64,000 bases of DNA from Linanthus parryae (GCA_023055425.1 JALGPY010000077.1:169283-233282); one strand, 5' to 3'. Counted from the stretch's first letter, positions 33,484 through 44,827 are shown. The notes: generated by a model from the sequence alone, not told the origin. Program-made: numbers and translations.

Positions 33484-34787
33484 TCTGCCTCCGTTGACAG
33501 CAAAAATTGTCGCTAGAAAGGCCAAATATGTCGGTAGAAATTCTACCGACAAATAATTTTTTGACGGAAAATGGTCACTACAAGTCGGTCGTTAGTATTA
33601 AGGCCGACAAATCTCAATTACGTCGGCAGAAAAAAAAGGGCGACATCAGTTTTTGTCGACAGTTTAAATCTAACAACAAACCTTTTCTGTCGGCAGTACA
33701 ACTACCGACAAGTAAATTTAGTAGTTTATGTAGATAAGTGACAAAAATATTTGTCACCAGTAGATATGTTTCTCACTTTTACATCTTCCTGGCGACACAC
33801 ATGTTTGTCGCCAGTATCACGACCAAATAAAAAAAATGAAATTTTTTACATATATGCAGACATGCACCCAAAATTCAAACACTACTCATAAACATATATG
33901 CACAATTGTGCTCAATTCCAAGACCAGCCCTCCAAAAGTGGGATTTTTTACATTACAAACAAAAATAATACTGCATAATAAGTTTTTACATCCTTATGCC
34001 GAGTGTTTTCCATCAACAACTGAGAGTCATTTTGTCCAAGTTCTAATCTATAACAAATCGTTCTGAACTGCAAAAACTAAGCATCATACTCCACCATATG
34101 TACTCTTTCAAAAACTCTAAAGTCATAACATATTCTAGTCTTGTTTAACAAAAAAAGAGAAGTAGACCGCCAGTGGTTGTTTCCATGGCCTGAGCAATCG
34201 AACTACCCATCTGGCCCAAAAAGCTAACGTATTCAATTCACGAACCCCTGCAAGATATCCAGTCATAAATTTAGGTACAATATTTCAACTCGACGAATAA
34301 TTGCAAGTATGCTATCACAAATTGGGCCTGAAGAAGCAGAATTAGTTTGGACTTCTTATTTGGGGATTAGAAATGCTTAGCTCGACATGATTGCTTTTTG
34401 CATTTTCATTTCGATTCTAATTCGTAGACTGGATTGAGAAACATTAAATTGTAATAGAGGCTGAAGTAAATAGATGAATTTGAAGGTTGAGCAGTGTTCA
34501 GAATGGAGGGAAATTGAAGGTTGAGAGGTATTAAAAATGGACGGAGTACAGGCGTTTGATACGAGTGGGCTGTGAGGTATCATTTAGAATTTTAGCTTTG
34601 TGTTTATCATTGTTAGTAACTCAAAGCATCTATGGATACCAAAAGGCTAAAGCGTAGAATATGAAATCAAAGGAAGTAAAGTGCTTTAACATGAAACCAA
34701 ACTGGATCAAAAGAAGTAAAGTGCTAGTAGTTATCATATAATAAAGATCAAAATGCGACTAGTACTTGAACAGAGAGAGAGAGAGAC
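33484..34787. other. CACTA left subterminal repeats and unassigned internal sequence
   Basis: 33500-33830 is packed with GTCGGTAG/GTCGGCAG/TTGTCGCCAG-type motifs in both orientations, the presumed transposase-binding region. 34150-34260 on the minus strand has a possible exon (MGSSIAQAMETTTGGLLL after a TTGCAG acceptor) that I cannot assign. Confidence 0.55.
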
Positions 34788-35500
34788 CTGCACAGACCCA
34801 ACAGACAAGCCAACCCATTTGCAGAACTCGAAGTTTTTCCTCACAAATTCCTTGAATTTGTCGAAATTCCCAGAAGGATACACGGGGAAGTCCTGATGCG
34901 AATCAAGTGCAATATATTTTGCAATCAGAAAAGTTTTGAAGTCATCAATACCACAAGAAATATATCCGAATCAGAAGTCCAATTGTGAAAAAGATAATCA
35001 CTATACCTGTTCCCAGATGTGGTTCAGAAATACGTCTGCAGTCACTGCAGCTTCTAGCATAAGAAGCAAGAAGACAAACAGCATGTACTAACCAAGTCAA
35101 GGACAACAATTGTAACATAAACTTAGTTCACATAGCACGATACTGCTTTAAAATTCACACGGATAGAGTTCCAGTCCATACACTTTCTCAGAAAAACTCG
35201 GTTGAAAGAAGAAACTGAGACAATATCGGTGAGAATGCAAAACGATATGAGAAACTGCGAAGATTTGCATCTTCACATGCTAAGCTATTTACTATCCTAG
35301 ATTCCTGGTATCCTAAAAACAAAAGATTTGAACACCTCAGAACTGAATCCTAAAGTAAATCTTGATTGGTGGACAATAAGCAACTTCCATCTTGGGCACT
35401 TTGATGAAAAATTGCACAGATTTGTATCTTCAGATGCTAATTTCCCTCATTAATTTTTTTAAACACTGAATAGAAACTGAAATAACAAGAGTAATTCATA

Positions 35501-35632
35501 TTGGGTGTTTGGATAGCTAATTTTGAATGTGTGGTCAAGATGAAGTGATAAGTTTTTCTCTCTTCATCCTTGCCACGCATTCAAAATTGGTTTTTAAGTT
35601 TAATCTAGTTTTTTTTGTTATCCAAACACCAA
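35501..35632. mobile_element. MITE inside the captured tetraspanin intron
   Basis: Terminal inverted repeats TTGGGTGTTTGGATA (left) and TTATCCAAACACCAA (right) enclose 132 bp, with a further inner match (ATTTTGAATG / GCATTCAAAAT). The target duplication is unclear (CAT on both sides is possible). Confidence 0.65.
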
Positions 35633-35903
35633 CATTGTCTTAGAAACAAGATCGGCTAAGATCCTCCACTTTCTACTAGTAGATTTATGATTTATCCTTC
35701 ACACGGAATAGCCCTAAAGAAAGGTAGAAACATCATGCGAGTGGCTGTCTTCTTACAGTGAAAAAGTTAATGAAGATACTTTAAAAAGTATGACTTCTTT
35801 ATGTTGATATCTAACTATTTCAAGCTAAATTGGAAAACTAAAATTCAGGACAATTGTAACAGAAAAGATATGAATAAATGATTATTGTAATCTTATTGCT
35901 CGC

Positions 35904-36161
35904 TCAAGTAAATCGAAACTCCAGTATCTCACAATTCAAGCTTTCATAGAAGGAAGTATTTAACGAAACACAAGAAGATATAAGATAACCAGTAATAGCA
36001 TAGACACCGAGGATGCAAGCCAAAGGTGAATTCAAAGGTAATTGGTTGGAAGTAAACTCAGTTATCTTTACAATCCAATCATCCAAAAGCCCTTCTGAGT
36101 TCTGAACATATGGAGTCATGATCTTTGCAGATGAAAGTAAAACTACGAAGAAGGCTTCCAT
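35904..36161 (-). other. Unassigned ORF in the captured region
   Basis: An 85-codon minus-strand frame lies within the first captured tetraspanin intron: MEAFFVVLLSSAKIMTPYVQ, then LLDDWIVKITEFTSNQLPLN. A GTTATC donor-like site follows YAIT. It might be an exon of a third captured gene, but I recognise no family and it may be chance. Confidence 0.3.
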
Positions 36162-36571
36162 CTCCTAGAGAGAAAGTTTCTTTACAAATTTACACCATTG
36201 CAACTCCAGGAGCTTTTGATCTTCGATGCAAAACAGTTTAAAAAAATCATTTTTGAGATATTAAACTGCATATTCTACAACAAGAATAAGTGAATTGAAC
36301 TAAGCAATTCATCAAAACCAATTCGATAAAAGGATACAGTACAGAGGCAGCAACCGTTAACAGTCTCTGCAGCAATATGACCTGAGCATGTTATCACACA
36401 CATAACAACCCCCAAGCCAAGAAACGTATACATGAACCTGCACGTGAAAGAACACTAAATCAAAGAGAAGATGAACAATTAATACATCAATACACAATAG
36501 TAACATATTCAACAGATCTATATACTGTAATTGGGAAAGATGGGAGTAGGTAAAAGGGGGTTTGATTGAAC

Positions 36572-37035
36572 CTGCCATTTGGCGGTGCCGAGAGCAGTTT
36601 GGAGCTCCCGACAGAGTTGATCGGAATCTTGAGAGGTTAAGCCTTCCTTGTTCTGTCTCTCCCATGTCCGGAAGGATGATTCCATTCTATTATTATCATC
36701 ATCATTGTGATTCAATTAATAAATTAGGGATGAAATTGGGCTAAACCCTAACATATACAGCAGTAATAATAGTACAGGAGTGTAACAATAACATGAGCAG
36801 TTGTGATTTTCATGTTGTTATTATCTGGAGCAGCTGCGATTAATATCATGAATTGAGGGATGGATGGAAAAGTGGGAGGAGTTTGGTTTTAATCTCATGG
36901 AGAAGAACAGGAAATTGAAATTGAGGATGAGAGAGAAGGAACAAGTACATACATGTCTGCGGAATGCTGGACCTCCTCGGCAGCAGAGAAGAAGGAATCC
37001 TTCTGCCATAGATCGAAGCTGTTTGCAACCAACAT
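36572..37035 (-). pseudogene. Captured t-SNARE/syntaxin-like gene fragment, first two exons
   Basis: Minus-strand exon 1 (36953-37035) starts at ATG: MLVANSFDLWQKDSFFSA, then AEEVQHSAD, ending at |GTATGT. Exon 2 (36572-36686) continues MESSFRTWERQNKEG and SDQLCRELQTALGTAKWQ, ending CAG|GTTCAA. The spliced reading is open. DLWQKD-FFSAAEEVQ-SAD followed by MES-R-W and LC-L--ALGT-KWQ matches the N-terminal helix of a plant syntaxin/t-SNARE family protein (syntaxin-6 N-terminal type), by memory. The rest, including the SNARE motif and membrane anchor, is missing. Splicing on to the next tetraspanin exon (36437) would be out of frame and hit a stop. Confidence 0.72.
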
Positions 37036-37727
37036 CTCCTCTCCTCTTCTTCCGAGAAGCAGATTTTAGATTCAATCAATCAGTGTCGCGTTCGTGCAAA
37101 GATTTCCTCTCGCCGTTTTCGTCTTCGCTTTGCTAATTGGACACCGCTGAAGCCGGAGAAGAAGCCTCGCCATCATCCGGAGCAACTCATTGTCTAATCG
37201 GCGCCCATCGGCGCCCACCACCATCGATGGATCTGCATACCCACTCCCTCCTTCTTCTCTCTCTTTCTCTCTCTTGCTACCGTCTGCCTCTTTTCTCTCT
37301 CTCTACTCTCTGAAATGTGCGGTGGGGAGAAGAGAAGAGGGGTAAGGTTTTTTTTTTTGAGAGAAAAAAATGGGTTGGTGGGGGTAATGTTCAAATGTGA
37401 TTAAAATGTCTCACCAAAATGTCTCTTTGAAAATGTGATAAATTTTTTATTCCCTCCTTACAATTTGGAAGTGCGGGAAACATCAATAATTTACCATTCA
37501 ATTTTTTAAAGCAGGAGTTGACAAAAAGATATGTCACTATGTAAGTAGATGTCAAAATCAAATAAATACTCCCAATATATTGACCACATTATTGGGAAGA
37601 ATAAAATAATAACTAAAAGGTCGACAAAAAATATCATGTGCATCGACAAATTCTGATATTGTCGATTAATCGCGTAACCATAGACATAAAACTGTGTGTC
37701 GACAAAAAAACTGTCAACAAATGTCAT
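37036..37727 (-). other. Sequence upstream of the captured t-SNARE exon and right CACTA subterminal repeats
   Basis: 37040-37330 is pyrimidine-rich on the plus strand and may be captured leader/promoter. 37500-37727 carries GTCGACAAAA-type repeats in both orientations, the right subterminal region of the CACTA element. No gene. Confidence 0.5.
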
Positions 37728-37740
37728 ATTTGTTGTAGTG

Positions 37741-38831
37741 TCTATAGATCTCAACTCCTAGAATCTTTCAAGCAGCCCCATATCCTTCATCTCAAATTTT
37801 GCACTGTGAGACCTCTTCAATAATTTTATGTTATTCATATCCTAGGTTTCAATCAAGATATCATCCACATACAATACTATGTAGATATATGTTAAACCTC
37901 GCACAAGCTTGTGATACACGTAGCAATCATACTCACAATTCTGGTAACCAATCTGGAACATGAAGGTGTCAAACCTCTTGTACCATTGCCTCGATGACTA
38001 CTTAAGTCCATAGAGAGATATTTTCAGCTTTCACACGTGTACTTCTTTTCCGGGAAATTTGAACCCCTCGTGTTGGCTCATGTATATTTTCTCCTCCAAC
38101 TCTCCATGTAGGAAATATATTTTCAAGTCTAGTTGCTCAATCTCTAAGTCGTGGTGCGCCACCATCGCTAGTAGCACCATGATCGAAGTATGTCTTGGCA
38201 TCGGTAAGAAGATCTCATTGTAGTTAACTCCTTCTTTCTAACTGAACTCTCTTGTAACCAACCTTGCTTTATACTTGATTCCCTCTTCCAATGCAGTCCC
38301 TTCCTTTCTTCTGAAGACCCATTTGCAAGTGAATATATTCCTTTCCATTGGAAATTTTACAAGCTCCCAAGTCAAGTTCTTTCTAAGAGAATCCATCTCT
38401 TCACCCATCGCGACAATCTATTATGCTGACTCAGAACTAAAAATCGCAGCCTTGTAGATGGACGGCTCATCCTCCACCTCCTCGGCTACCTGTAATGCAT
38501 AACACACCATACCATCATCTATTTACCTTTCCAGAGGCCTATGACTCTCCTTGGTCTTCCATCAGCAATGCTATGATGAACTTGTTCCTCTGGTAGCGAC
38601 ACATCCTCATTAGACTATTTTGCTTCTCCACCTCCTTCTATGCATATCCGACCACTATTTTCACATAATTTTTCTTCAACATTGAACTCTCATAAAAAAT
38701 AAACTCCTGCTGAGTATAACTTTTTTGTCTGTCCAAATCTTGTACCTCTTCAAACATGTTCCAAAGCCCATGAATACCTCATTTTTCGCCATTGGTTCTA
38801 ACTTGCCATCATCCACATGATAATAGGCAAC
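37741..38831 (-). pseudogene. Copia integrase end and reverse transcriptase of the Tork-type element
   Basis: On the minus strand, degraded copia RT shows NFPEKKYTC, LSMDLSSHRGNGT (from YGLKQSPRQWY), IGYQNCEYDCYVYH and YIVLYVDDILI-like motifs near 37870-37990. Upstream, the end of integrase reads VAYYHVDDGKLEPMAKNEVF and MGFGTCLKRYKIW. Several stops and frameshifts. It joins 48007-48155 upstream and 33470 downstream once the two insertions are removed. Confidence 0.75.
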
Positions 38832-38836
38832 ACAAA

Positions 38837-40077
38837 TGTAAGTTCAGCTTTTTTCAAAGGATTGAAACAGCTTGTCTATTTAAAGGCCTTGAAACTGATT
38901 TCAAAGGTTTGAAACACTTCAGGCAGCTTTCCAGCATGAACTTAGGGGGAGCTTATGATTTTATTCTAACCTTTGATTCCCTATGATTGATTATATGTTA
39001 TTTTATGATGAAAGACAAATCTTTTTGTTATTATAAGATGTGATTAATCTATTTTTTTACTAAGGTTTTGTAGGGATATACAGTTACCTATTTTGTAGAA
39101 ATTAGTTCCTAAACTGATTATTGCAGAAAAGGAAACTAAGCTGATTGATCTCATTCTGTGCTGGCTCAAATCTGACCTGGACCTTCCTAACAAAATTTCA
39201 AACAAAGTCAAATAAGTCATCCTTGAAGATACTTAGCAACTAGCCATTGGAGGAAGCTGTTAGAAAATCCAAGATTTGAAGCTATCTTTTAGGAAAGTTT
39301 GTTAGTAAAGATCCTGAAGATCTTCAATTCAAACTGGAAGCTTAAAAGAGAGAATTACTTAAGAATTTTGAGAGAGCAACACACAGAGACATTCATACAC
39401 TACAGAGGATTTACAAGAACCCAAGAAGCATATCTATATCACTCAATCCAATCATCTGAAGCACAATACATTATAACTAAAAGTTAGTTCTCAGTGTTCT
39501 TCTCTTCTGATCATTATTTGTATACCAACTAGGTAATACTTCTAGTTCTTATTCTCGTGGATTGTTCAAGGTGGACAATATAGAATTCTTGATTAATCAG
39601 TTAGCTAAGCAAGTACTAGATAGGTTAGTGAGAACCACAAGCTATAACAAAGTAAGCCAGATCTCTGTGCTTGAGATATAGGGCTTAGCTTTTTATTAAT
39701 AAGAATTGAGTTGAATATCCTTCAGGGATTATTTCCCTGAGGTAGAGAAGTAGGTCCAAGTGGACTGAGATCTATAAATCACTGTGTCTCTTACATTTAC
39801 TTTGTTGTCCTTTACTTAACTTGTTTACTGCACAAAATGGGTTTATGTTCAAGGGCTTGAAACTCATTTCAAGGCCTTGAAAACTTTCAACTTTCTCTTT
39901 ACTTTCAGTTTTAACTCCAAGGACTTGAAACTCATTTCAAGGCCTTGAAATACTTGCTGCACTTCATAAACATATTTGAAACCATTCTTTTAGCAAAAGT
40001 TGTAAGAGTTTCCATACTCTATTCAACCCCCTTCTAGAGTATTGATCCTATAGTTATTCCTACATTACGGTCTTTCA
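38837..40077 (+). repeat. 5' LTR of the Sirevirus-like copia
   Basis: 1241 bp, TG...CA, followed by the primer site. It includes several TTTCAAGGCCTTGAAA-type palindromes (39867-39882 and 39935-39950 are exact) and a CTTAGGGGGAGC tract at about 38940, which resembles a polypurine tract but lies inside the LTR. The 3' copy shares its sequence from about 39060 onwards. Confidence 0.8.
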
Positions 40078-40079
40078 AT

Positions 40080-40091
40080 TAGTATCAGAGC
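40080..40091 (+). other. Primer binding site
   Basis: TAGTATCAGAGC, one mismatch from the initiator-Met tRNA site TGGTATCAGAGC, two bases after the LTR end. Confidence 0.85.
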
Positions 40092-40139
40092 TTGTATCAC
40101 TGCATAGATCTAACAATCTTGTGATTTGAGTACTGTAGG

Positions 40140-41325
40140 AGATGGTGCTTTCTCACAGGGAAGAGCTGCTAATAGACCTCCCTTGTTCTGTGGTGACAAT
40201 TTTGTTCACAGGAAAGCCTTGTTGGAAATGTTTATCATTGATCAGGATGTAGAGCTATGGACTATCTTTTAGAAGGGTCCTCATATATTCTACAATGAAA
40301 AAGATGGGACTGGGACTCCCGAACGAGTATTCACTTTCTGCTTCTGAATTAGAACAATTCTCTAAAAACTATAGAGTTATGAACCTCTTATATTGTGATT
40401 TGAGTGCAGATGAATTCAACAGAATTTCAGGATGCAAGACTGCCAAGGAAATATGGGATAAGCTTGTGGTGACATTTGAAGGAACTAGCCAAGTCAAGCA
40501 AACCGAGATCAACATATTCCTTAGGCAATCTGAGCTATTCAAAATGAATGGAGATGAATCAATTTGAGACATGTTCAAAATATTCAATGATATTTTCAAC
40601 AACCTTGATTCATTGGGGAAACACATTTCCAATTAAGTAAAGGTTAGAAAGATTCTGAGAAGTCATCCTAAAGCCAAATGGGAACCAAAAGACTACTGCC
40701 ATTGAAAAAGATCAGGATCTTTCCTCCCTCCAACTTGATGATCTGCAAGGTAAATTGCTTACACATGAAATCTCTATGAACGAAGCTGATGGAGATTTAC
40801 CAGACAGTGTCAAGAAACTAGCTCTCAAGGCCAAGGATAATGAACCCTCTCAAAGCCTTAAACTAGAAGAGGATGATGATGAAGATCCATTTTCTCTTAT
40901 TTCCAAAGCCTTGACCAGAATCTTGAAGATGAAAAAGAACTTTGGAAACAAGGACTTCAGCAGGGACAAACACAGATCCTCCAGTAGCAGAGACCACAAA
41001 GATAAATTCATTTCTCATGGTAATAAGCCTAAAGTAATGAATTGCTTTGAGTGTGGTGATGCTGGACACTTAATCAAAGATTGTCCACACAATAAAAGCA
41101 AACACTTTCAGAAGAAAGACCATGACAGAAGAAAGAAAGCTATGGTAGCTTCCTGGAGTGATTCTGATTCCTCTAGTGATTCTGAATATGAAGAAGAACA
41201 AGCCAACCTATGCCTTATTGTCAATCATGATGAAATTTCTAAAAAGAACATTGGGGTAATGGTAATCTGTTTGATTTCTAAACCAACGGATGTCCTCACT
41301 GATATCTTAAAACAATGCTTTTAAA
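40140..41325 (+). pseudogene. Copia gag
   Basis: Near the start it reads NRPPLFCGDNF and MFIIDQDVELW, with an in-frame stop at about 40270. An open part (40295-40567) has LYCDLSADEFNRISGCKTAK and IWDKLVVTFEG, the conserved gag core. From 40755 MLTHEISMNEADGDL leads to an acidic stretch, LTRILKMKKNFGNKDF, and a good zinc knuckle CFECGDAGHLIKDC (about 41044-41085), then an acidic serine-rich tail to 41324. Three or more breaks make it non-functional. Confidence 0.85.
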
Positions 41326-41599
41326 TGAGGAGGACTATCTAAGAGAAGTTAGAACTTAGAAATAAAAGGTTCCTGAGCAAGAAAAAAAAAATTGGAACTT
41401 GTCTGTTAAAATCAAAGTCGTGAAATTTCTCAGAAAAATTCTGACAGAGATTTCATAGCCTTGGAAACCAATTTCAAGGCCTTGAAAACTCAAGTCAAGG
41501 AAGTAGCCTTTGAAAACTCTCTTCTGAGTGACAGTTTGTTACTCTAAGACATCATTGTGATGAATTAGAGGAACAAAAGACTACTCTAACTGAGAAAAT

Positions 41600-42330
41600 T
41601 CAAGATGATAAGAAGGTTATGACAAAGCTTGCTGGCTTAGAACACAGTCTGAACTTGATTCTTGGAGGAAGCTTACAGTCTGTTACGAAACTGGTATTGG
41701 CTACAACCCCAAGTTTCCTAAAAAGGGCAACACCAGATTTGTGAAGGCTAGTAACAGATCTTCTCCTAAGTTCCATTACTGCAACAGAAGTGGTCATGTT
41801 AAGATGACTTGTCCTTTTAGAAGGAGAGAACCTCAAATCATGAGGAACACCTTTCTAGTTCAACTTAAAGGACAAGTTAGACATATTTGGGTTCCTAAAG
41901 GGGTTAGACCCACTAACATGGTTGACCCTGAGTATGAATCTAAGTTCCACACTTGGTCTTCAGCTGGGTAAGGCAGTGAATGCTGTTTGCAGGATGTCAC
42001 CAAGAGCAAAGATCAAATATGGTTCATGGATAGTGGTTGCTCAAGACATATGAGTGGAAAGAGATCCTTATTCTCAGATTTAAAAGAGCAATCTGAAGGA
42101 TCATTCACACTTGGTGACAAAAGGAAAATGCAACATATTAGGTATTGGTAAAGTTGGTACAAATTCTGAAAATTCCATTTCTGATGTCTATTTTGTTTAT
42201 GGTTTGAAATTTTATCTGCTCAGTGTATCTCAGTTTTGTGATAATGGTAACAAGGTTATCTTTGACAAAGATAAATGTGTGGTGCAAAATGAGAAATCTG
42301 GAATTGCATTCTCACTGCCTCAAGGTTAAA
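41600..42330 (+). pseudogene. Second zinc-knuckle region and protease
   Basis: From 41741: KFHYCNRSGHVKMTC (a zinc knuckle lacking its first Cys), then HIWVPKGVRPTN, the tryptophan-rich linker typical of Sireviruses. At 42020 the reading WFMDSGCSRHMSGKRSLF gives the copia protease with its D-S-G triplet intact. A frame break follows; 42111-42329 continues NILGIGKVG and LLSVSQFCDNGNKVIF. Confidence 0.78.
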
Positions 42331-42369
42331 CAATGTCTATACTTTACCCTCTAACAAAGTTGCAGGTGA

Positions 42370-44050
42370 AAGCTTGGAGTGTCTCAAGGCCTTGAAAGAA
42401 GATTCAAAGCTTTGGCACAGAAAGCTTGGACACATTAGCTTGCATACCTTGAACAAGTTAATCTCTAAAGACCAGGTAAGAGGTCTTCGTTCTATCAAAT
42501 TTGAAATGATGAAATATGCAAAGCCTGCGCTCAAGGTAAGCAGGCAAGGAGCTCATTCAAACCAACAAAATTTGTAAGTACTCCCAGACCCATTGAACTA
42601 CTTCACATGGATCTATGTGGTCCTATTAGGACTCCAACTCCAAAGGATAAGAAGTATATGCTAGTTATTTTTGATGATTATTCAAGATTTACATGGTTTA
42701 TGTTTCTTAGAGATAAATCTGAAGCTCTAACTAAATTTTCAAGCTTTGTAAGGAGCTTCAAACTTTGAAAAACCTACCAATCGCTTCAATCAAAAGTGAT
42801 CATGGTAGAGAATTTGATCAGCTTGAGTTTTATTTATTTTGTGCTAAGTATGGTATCTCTCACAACTTTTTCTGCTCCAAGAACTCCTCAACAAAATGGT
42901 GTTGTTGAAAGAAAGAACATGGCTCTTGAAGATATGTTAAGAACAATGCTTCTGGAGAACAATTTACCAAAGTCATTCTGGGCAAAAGCTGTGAACACAG
43001 CCATCTACATACTCAACGGGTGCCTAAGCAAGAAAATTTTGAAGAAGACTCCCTATGAGCTTTTCAAAGGAAGAAAGCCAAATATTTCATATTTCAAACC
43101 TTTTGGCTGTATTGTTTTGTCCACAACAATGGTAAGGACAATCTTGGTAAGTTTGATGCAAGAAGTGATGAAGGTATCTTTCTTTGTAGGGATGGCAATG
43201 CGCTCCGATCCGATCCGAGATCCGGGATGATCCGACCCTAATGGAGCGGTCCGAATCCGATCCATTTGATTTTGGATCGGATTTGGATCACAAATATGCG
43301 ATCCGTTCGAATCTCGGATCGGATTCGGATCATACATGTAAATATCCGATGATCCGATCGGACCCGATCCGGTATATATAAGTAACTGATAATCTGATCC
43401 GATCTGACCCGATCCGATATATATACAAATATATAATATAAATATCCAATAATATGATCCGATACGAATATATATTATGTATTTTATATATAATTATATA
43501 GTTATATATAATCTGGCCCGATCCGATTCATGATCGGTTCTTCCGATGCATGATCCGTTTTCTTTATGGATCGAATTCGGATCTTTTAGGATGATCCGTT
43601 ATATGATCCGATCCGGATCCGAACGGATTCGGATCGGATTCGGATCAGAGCGTATTATTTTCGGATCGGATTGGATTATGCACAGATCCGATCCAAATCC
43701 GATCCGTTGCCATCCCTATTTCTTTGTTACTCTCCGACTAGCAAATCTTATAGAACATACAATAAAAGAACTGGGCTTGTTGAAGAAAGTATTCATGTCA
43801 TTTTTTATGAAAGCTATGATAGTTCTTTGAGTGAAAGTTTTGCAGACGTGAATTTTAACAAGCATGAATTAGAAGATGAAGCAGAGACTTCACTCGGTTT
43901 CATGGAAAGCTTACAGGATAACAGGAAGAATTTTCAAGGCCTTGAAAATGGTTCTCCAAGCCTTGAAAAAGAGCAACATAGTGATAAAAAATTATCAAGC
44001 CAATTCCTACAGATCTCAAAGGATAGAAAAGTTACCTGGAGAGCCTGAGC
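42370..44050 (+). pseudogene. Copia integrase, interrupted by a MITE
   Basis: The zinc-binding part is LWHRKLGHISLHTL (the cysteines further on are degraded). The core has HMDLCGPIRTPT (first Asp), IKSDHGREFD (second Asp) and QQNGVVERKN (Glu), in changing frames. The C-terminal part FKPFGCIVL, KFDARSDEG is split by the MITE at 43187-43718 and resumes SKSYRTYNKRTGLVEESIHV to about 44048. Confidence 0.8.
43187..43718. mobile_element. hAT-type MITE made largely of GATCCG repeats
   Basis: Terminal inverted repeats TAGGGATGGCAATGCG (left) and GTTGCCATCCCTA (right) bound 532 bp, flanked by the perfect 8-bp duplication TTTCTTTG (43179-43186, 43719-43726). Both marks fit the hAT superfamily. The body is dominated by GGATCGGATCCGATCC-type sequence, giving many nested palindromes, with an AT-rich centre (43375-43510). 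Long ORFs in this block are products of the repeat and not genes. Confidence 0.92.
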
Positions 44051-44195
44051 CATGGACTCCAAGAAAGAGATTCAAATATATGCCAACTCATCCAGTTGAT
44101 AACATTATATCTGATCCATCCACTTGTACACTGACAGGATCTCAATTGAAAAACTTGTGTTCTTTTAATGCTTTTGTTCTCTTGTAGAACCCAAA

Positions 44196-44750
44196 AATGT
44201 GAAAGAAGCATTACAAGAAGCAGAATGGATCATTGCAATGCAAAGTGAACTCAATGAATTTGAGAGAAATAAGGTGTGGAATCTAGTTCCTCCACGAAAA
44301 GATCAGTCTATTATAGGCACCAAGTGGGTGCTCAGAAACAAGGTAGATGAAAGTGGCAAGATAATCATAAACAAAGCCAGACTAGTAGCTCAAGGCTACA
44401 ATCAGGAAGAAGGTATTGATTATGAGGAGACTTTTTCTCATGTTTCAACGTTAGAAGAAATTAGAATATTACTTGCATTTGCATCTTACATGAACATTAA
44501 ACTTTTTCAAATGGATGTCAAGTGTGTATTCCTAAATGGTTATTTGCAAGAAGAAGTTTACGTTGCTCAACCTCCTATATTTGAAAGTGATGAGTTTTCA
44601 TATCATGTTTATAAACTTGACATAGCTATTTATGGTTTAAAACAAGCTCCAAGGGCTTGGTATGAAAGACTGTCAAAGTTTTTACTTGAAAATAGTTTCA
44701 AGAGAGGATTGGTTGATAAAAACATTTTAATCTTTCTACAATTGAGATGA
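44196..44750 (+). pseudogene. Copia reverse transcriptase, N-terminal half
   Basis: One open frame from 44199 reads KEALQEAEWIIAMQSELNEF, IGTKWVLRNKVDESG, ARLVAQGYNQEEGIDYEETF, FQMDVKCVFLNGYLQEEVYV and YGLKQAPRAWYERLSKFLLE, the copia RT fingers and palm. It stops at 44750 just before the YVDD active-site region, which is missing together with RNase H. Confidence 0.88.
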
Positions 44751-44827
44751 ACACATGCTCTACTCCTAGACCAAGGAAAGAAAACATTAGTTGCCTTATG
44801 CTTATCTACTTTCTGCTTTCGTTCTAC

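Larger units (their letters stand above)
34788..36437 (-). pseudogene. Captured tetraspanin-19-like gene fragment, three exons
   Basis: Three minus-strand exons join in phase 0 with GT-AG borders: 36338-36437 ([20 protein letters not shown], then [10 protein letters not shown]), 35007-35087 (YMLFVFLLLMLEAAVTADVF, then LNHIWEQ) and 34788-34892 (DFPVYPSGNFDKFKEF, then CKWVGLSVGSVQ). The order, the AAETVNGCC block and the ADVFLN-W-DFP-PSG-F-KF pattern match the middle of plant tetraspanin-19/TOM2A-type membrane proteins, from memory of the family. The first exon (N-terminal membrane segment) and the C-terminus are absent, so no complete protein can be made. No stop interrupts these exons, so the capture is fairly recent or still constrained. 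An inverted-repeat element and an unassigned ORF lie in the first intron. Confidence 0.8.
33471..37740. mobile_element. Non-autonomous CACTA transposon carrying host-gene exons, 4270 bp
   Basis: The ends are CACTACAACAAAT (33471-33483) and its exact inverse ATTTGTTGTAGTG (37728-37740), flanked by the 3-bp duplication TCT (33468-33470, 37741-37743). Subterminal repeats of GTCGGTAG, GTCGGCAG, GTTGACAG and TTGTCGACA type crowd both ends. These are the hallmarks of CACTA elements. No transposase is seen. Instead the middle carries exons with intact splice borders from a t-SNARE-like and a tetraspanin-like gene, both on the minus strand. Movement would need a transposase supplied elsewhere. Confidence 0.93.

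Noticed and set aside
38930..38960. GGGGGAG tract as a polypurine tract marking an upstream tandem element
   Set aside because: The interrupted Tork reading frame and the decayed duplication place the element start at 38837, so the tract lies inside the LTR.
43053..43830. ORFs rich in Asp-Pro-Ile-Arg/Ser-Asp on both strands
   Set aside because: They are translations of the GATCCG repeats of the hAT-type MITE.
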